This document shows, in pieces, positions 63,333-64,000 of a stretch of DNA of 64,000 nt. Each line of letters begins with the position of its first letter. Positions within the stretch are counted from its first letter, which is position 1. Origin of the DNA: an uncultured Clostridia bacterium (GTDB taxonomy: Bacteria > Bacillota > Clostridia > UBA1381); the NCBI GenBank assembly GCA_934476675.1, contig CAKSOE010000012.1, positions 1 through 64,000 on the forward strand, given 5' to 3'. The notes beneath the pieces are model-generated. The model did not search any database and was not told where the DNA came from. It was given only the letters and a program-made list of their open reading frames with translations. The position numbers and the translations under genes are program-made.

Positions 63333-64000
63333 ATGATGAAAAAACTTATATCCGCGTTTGCGGCTTTGGCGATGCTTGTATCGTCGTTTACGGCAGTATT
63401 TGCCGACGAAACAAACACACAAACGGATTATTTTGAGCCGTCGTATGCGGCGGAGGACTGGACAGTTAACGGGAATAAAGCTACATTTAATGCAACAAAA
63501 AAACAAATTCTAATGCAAGCGGCAACCGCTGCCGGTATGTCGGTTACATATAATAAAAATGTCGGCATAGAAGGTGATTTTGTTTTAACAGCAAATATAA
63601 CAAATTATGCCGGAGCAGAGGGCAGTGCGGTTGAAGTGTCGATAGGCGGAATGAAGGTAAGTGTTGACGGAAAAGCAAATGTCAAATTCTATCCGGATGA
63701 GAACAATACATCGAATGAAATATCGGGAGTTAACAATGGCAATGTAAAATCCGGCGGTCTGGTTATAGATTACAAATCCACAGGCACGATAAAGGTGTAT
63801 CTGTCTTCGGAAGCAGTCGGAAGCAATATGGTTATAGACTATTCCGATGAAAGCATATCGAATCGTTCGGCAGGAAAGTTTTCTGCAGGTGTAAATAAAA
63901 AGATAAATGCAGCAGTGGACAATATAAAAATAAATAAGACACAAGATGAGTTTTCGGACGATTTTACAGATACGGCTATGTCGGCTGCAAACTGGGATTT
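63333..64000 (+). CDS. secreted lectin-like protein, cassette gene C copy 2 (partial)
   Basis: The frame is open from ATG 63333 to the window end, about 222 residues, so the 3' end is missing. AAAGGGG lies six bases ahead of the start. Signal peptide 1-24 (basic start, ending AVFAD), then a concanavalin-A-like sandwich: GDFVLTANITNYAGAEGS and KVYLSSEAVGSN suggest alternating strands, and a second unit seems to begin with FSDDFTD near residue 210, as in the gene at 16700. Its place after gene B copy 2 matches that gene too. No activity can be claimed. Confidence 0.75.
   Translation, partial: MMKKLISAFAALAMLVSSFTAVFADETNTQTDYFEPSYAAEDWTVNGNKATFNATKKQILMQAATAAGMSVTYNKNVGIEGDFVLTANITNYAGAEGSAVEVSIGGMKVSVDGKANVKFYPDENNTSNEISGVNNGNVKSGGLVIDYKSTGTIKVYLSSEAVGSNMVIDYSDESISNRSAGKFSAGVNKKINAAVDNIKINKTQDEFSDDFTDTAMSAANWD

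Overview
The window looks like chromosomal DNA of a low-to-mid GC Gram-positive anaerobe of the Clostridia that specialises in complex polysaccharides. Support: AT-rich intergenic DNA with TTGACA/TATAAT promoters and strong AGGAGG ribosome binding sites, secreted proteins with S-layer homology (SLH) anchors, LplB/YtcP-type ABC permeases with lipoprotein binding partners, YesM/YesN-type two-component genes, and cohesin and dockerin modules. The mix of SLH anchors and glycan enzymes recalls pectin specialists such as Monoglobus, but the genus cannot be fixed from the sequence alone.

Layout. 1-5.1 kb: an AraC regulator paired with a tyrosine recombinase, a glycine riboswitch with its terminator in front of a sodium:alanine/glycine symporter, and a small secreted protein whose promoter is followed at once by a terminator hairpin. 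5.2-6.5 kb (minus strand): remains of a phage lysis module (XhlA-like protein, frameshifted phi-LC3-type holin, small ORFs). 6.9-32.5 kb: a glycan locus with an intracellular GH36-like enzyme, then a run of closely spaced genes (8.8-32.5 kb) coding for a secreted glycosidase-like protein, three S-layer or lectin-like proteins, an ABC sugar importer without its ATPase, an intracellular HEAT plus heparinase-like protein, a sensor kinase/response regulator pair, and a large surface beta-propeller protein. 32.6-41.2 kb: two very large secreted proteins with carbohydrate-binding repeats and paired SGNH hydrolase domains. 41.3-48.1 kb (mostly minus strand): fragments of a GH105-type hydrolase, an ABC binding protein and an AraC regulator, mixed with intact genes for a PucR-type regulator, an Hsp20 chaperone (plus strand) and a membrane-bound AraC regulator. 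48.2-64 kb: a second glycan locus with two permeases and a lipoprotein, then a cohesin-SLH protein, an Asp-box propeller protein with a dockerin-like module, a discoidin-cohesin protein, and a second copy of the three-gene surface cassette; the last gene runs off the window.

How the parts may work together (inference): surface proteins held by SLH domains bind and trim a branched polysaccharide. SGNH esterases remove acyl groups. Oligosaccharides enter through the CUT1-type importers, energised by an ATPase coded elsewhere, and are finished in the cytoplasm by the GH36-like and lyase-like enzymes. The YesM/YesN pair would sense the substrate and switch on transcription. A pair of direct repeats exactly 21 bp apart lies upstream of three of the transcription units and is a good candidate for the activator site. 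The most novel feature is the 51.8-57.4 kb set, which reads as a small cellulosome-like assembly: one cohesin tied to the S-layer, one soluble cohesin on a discoidin protein, and a dockerin placed inside a fibronectin-III fold on a beta-propeller.
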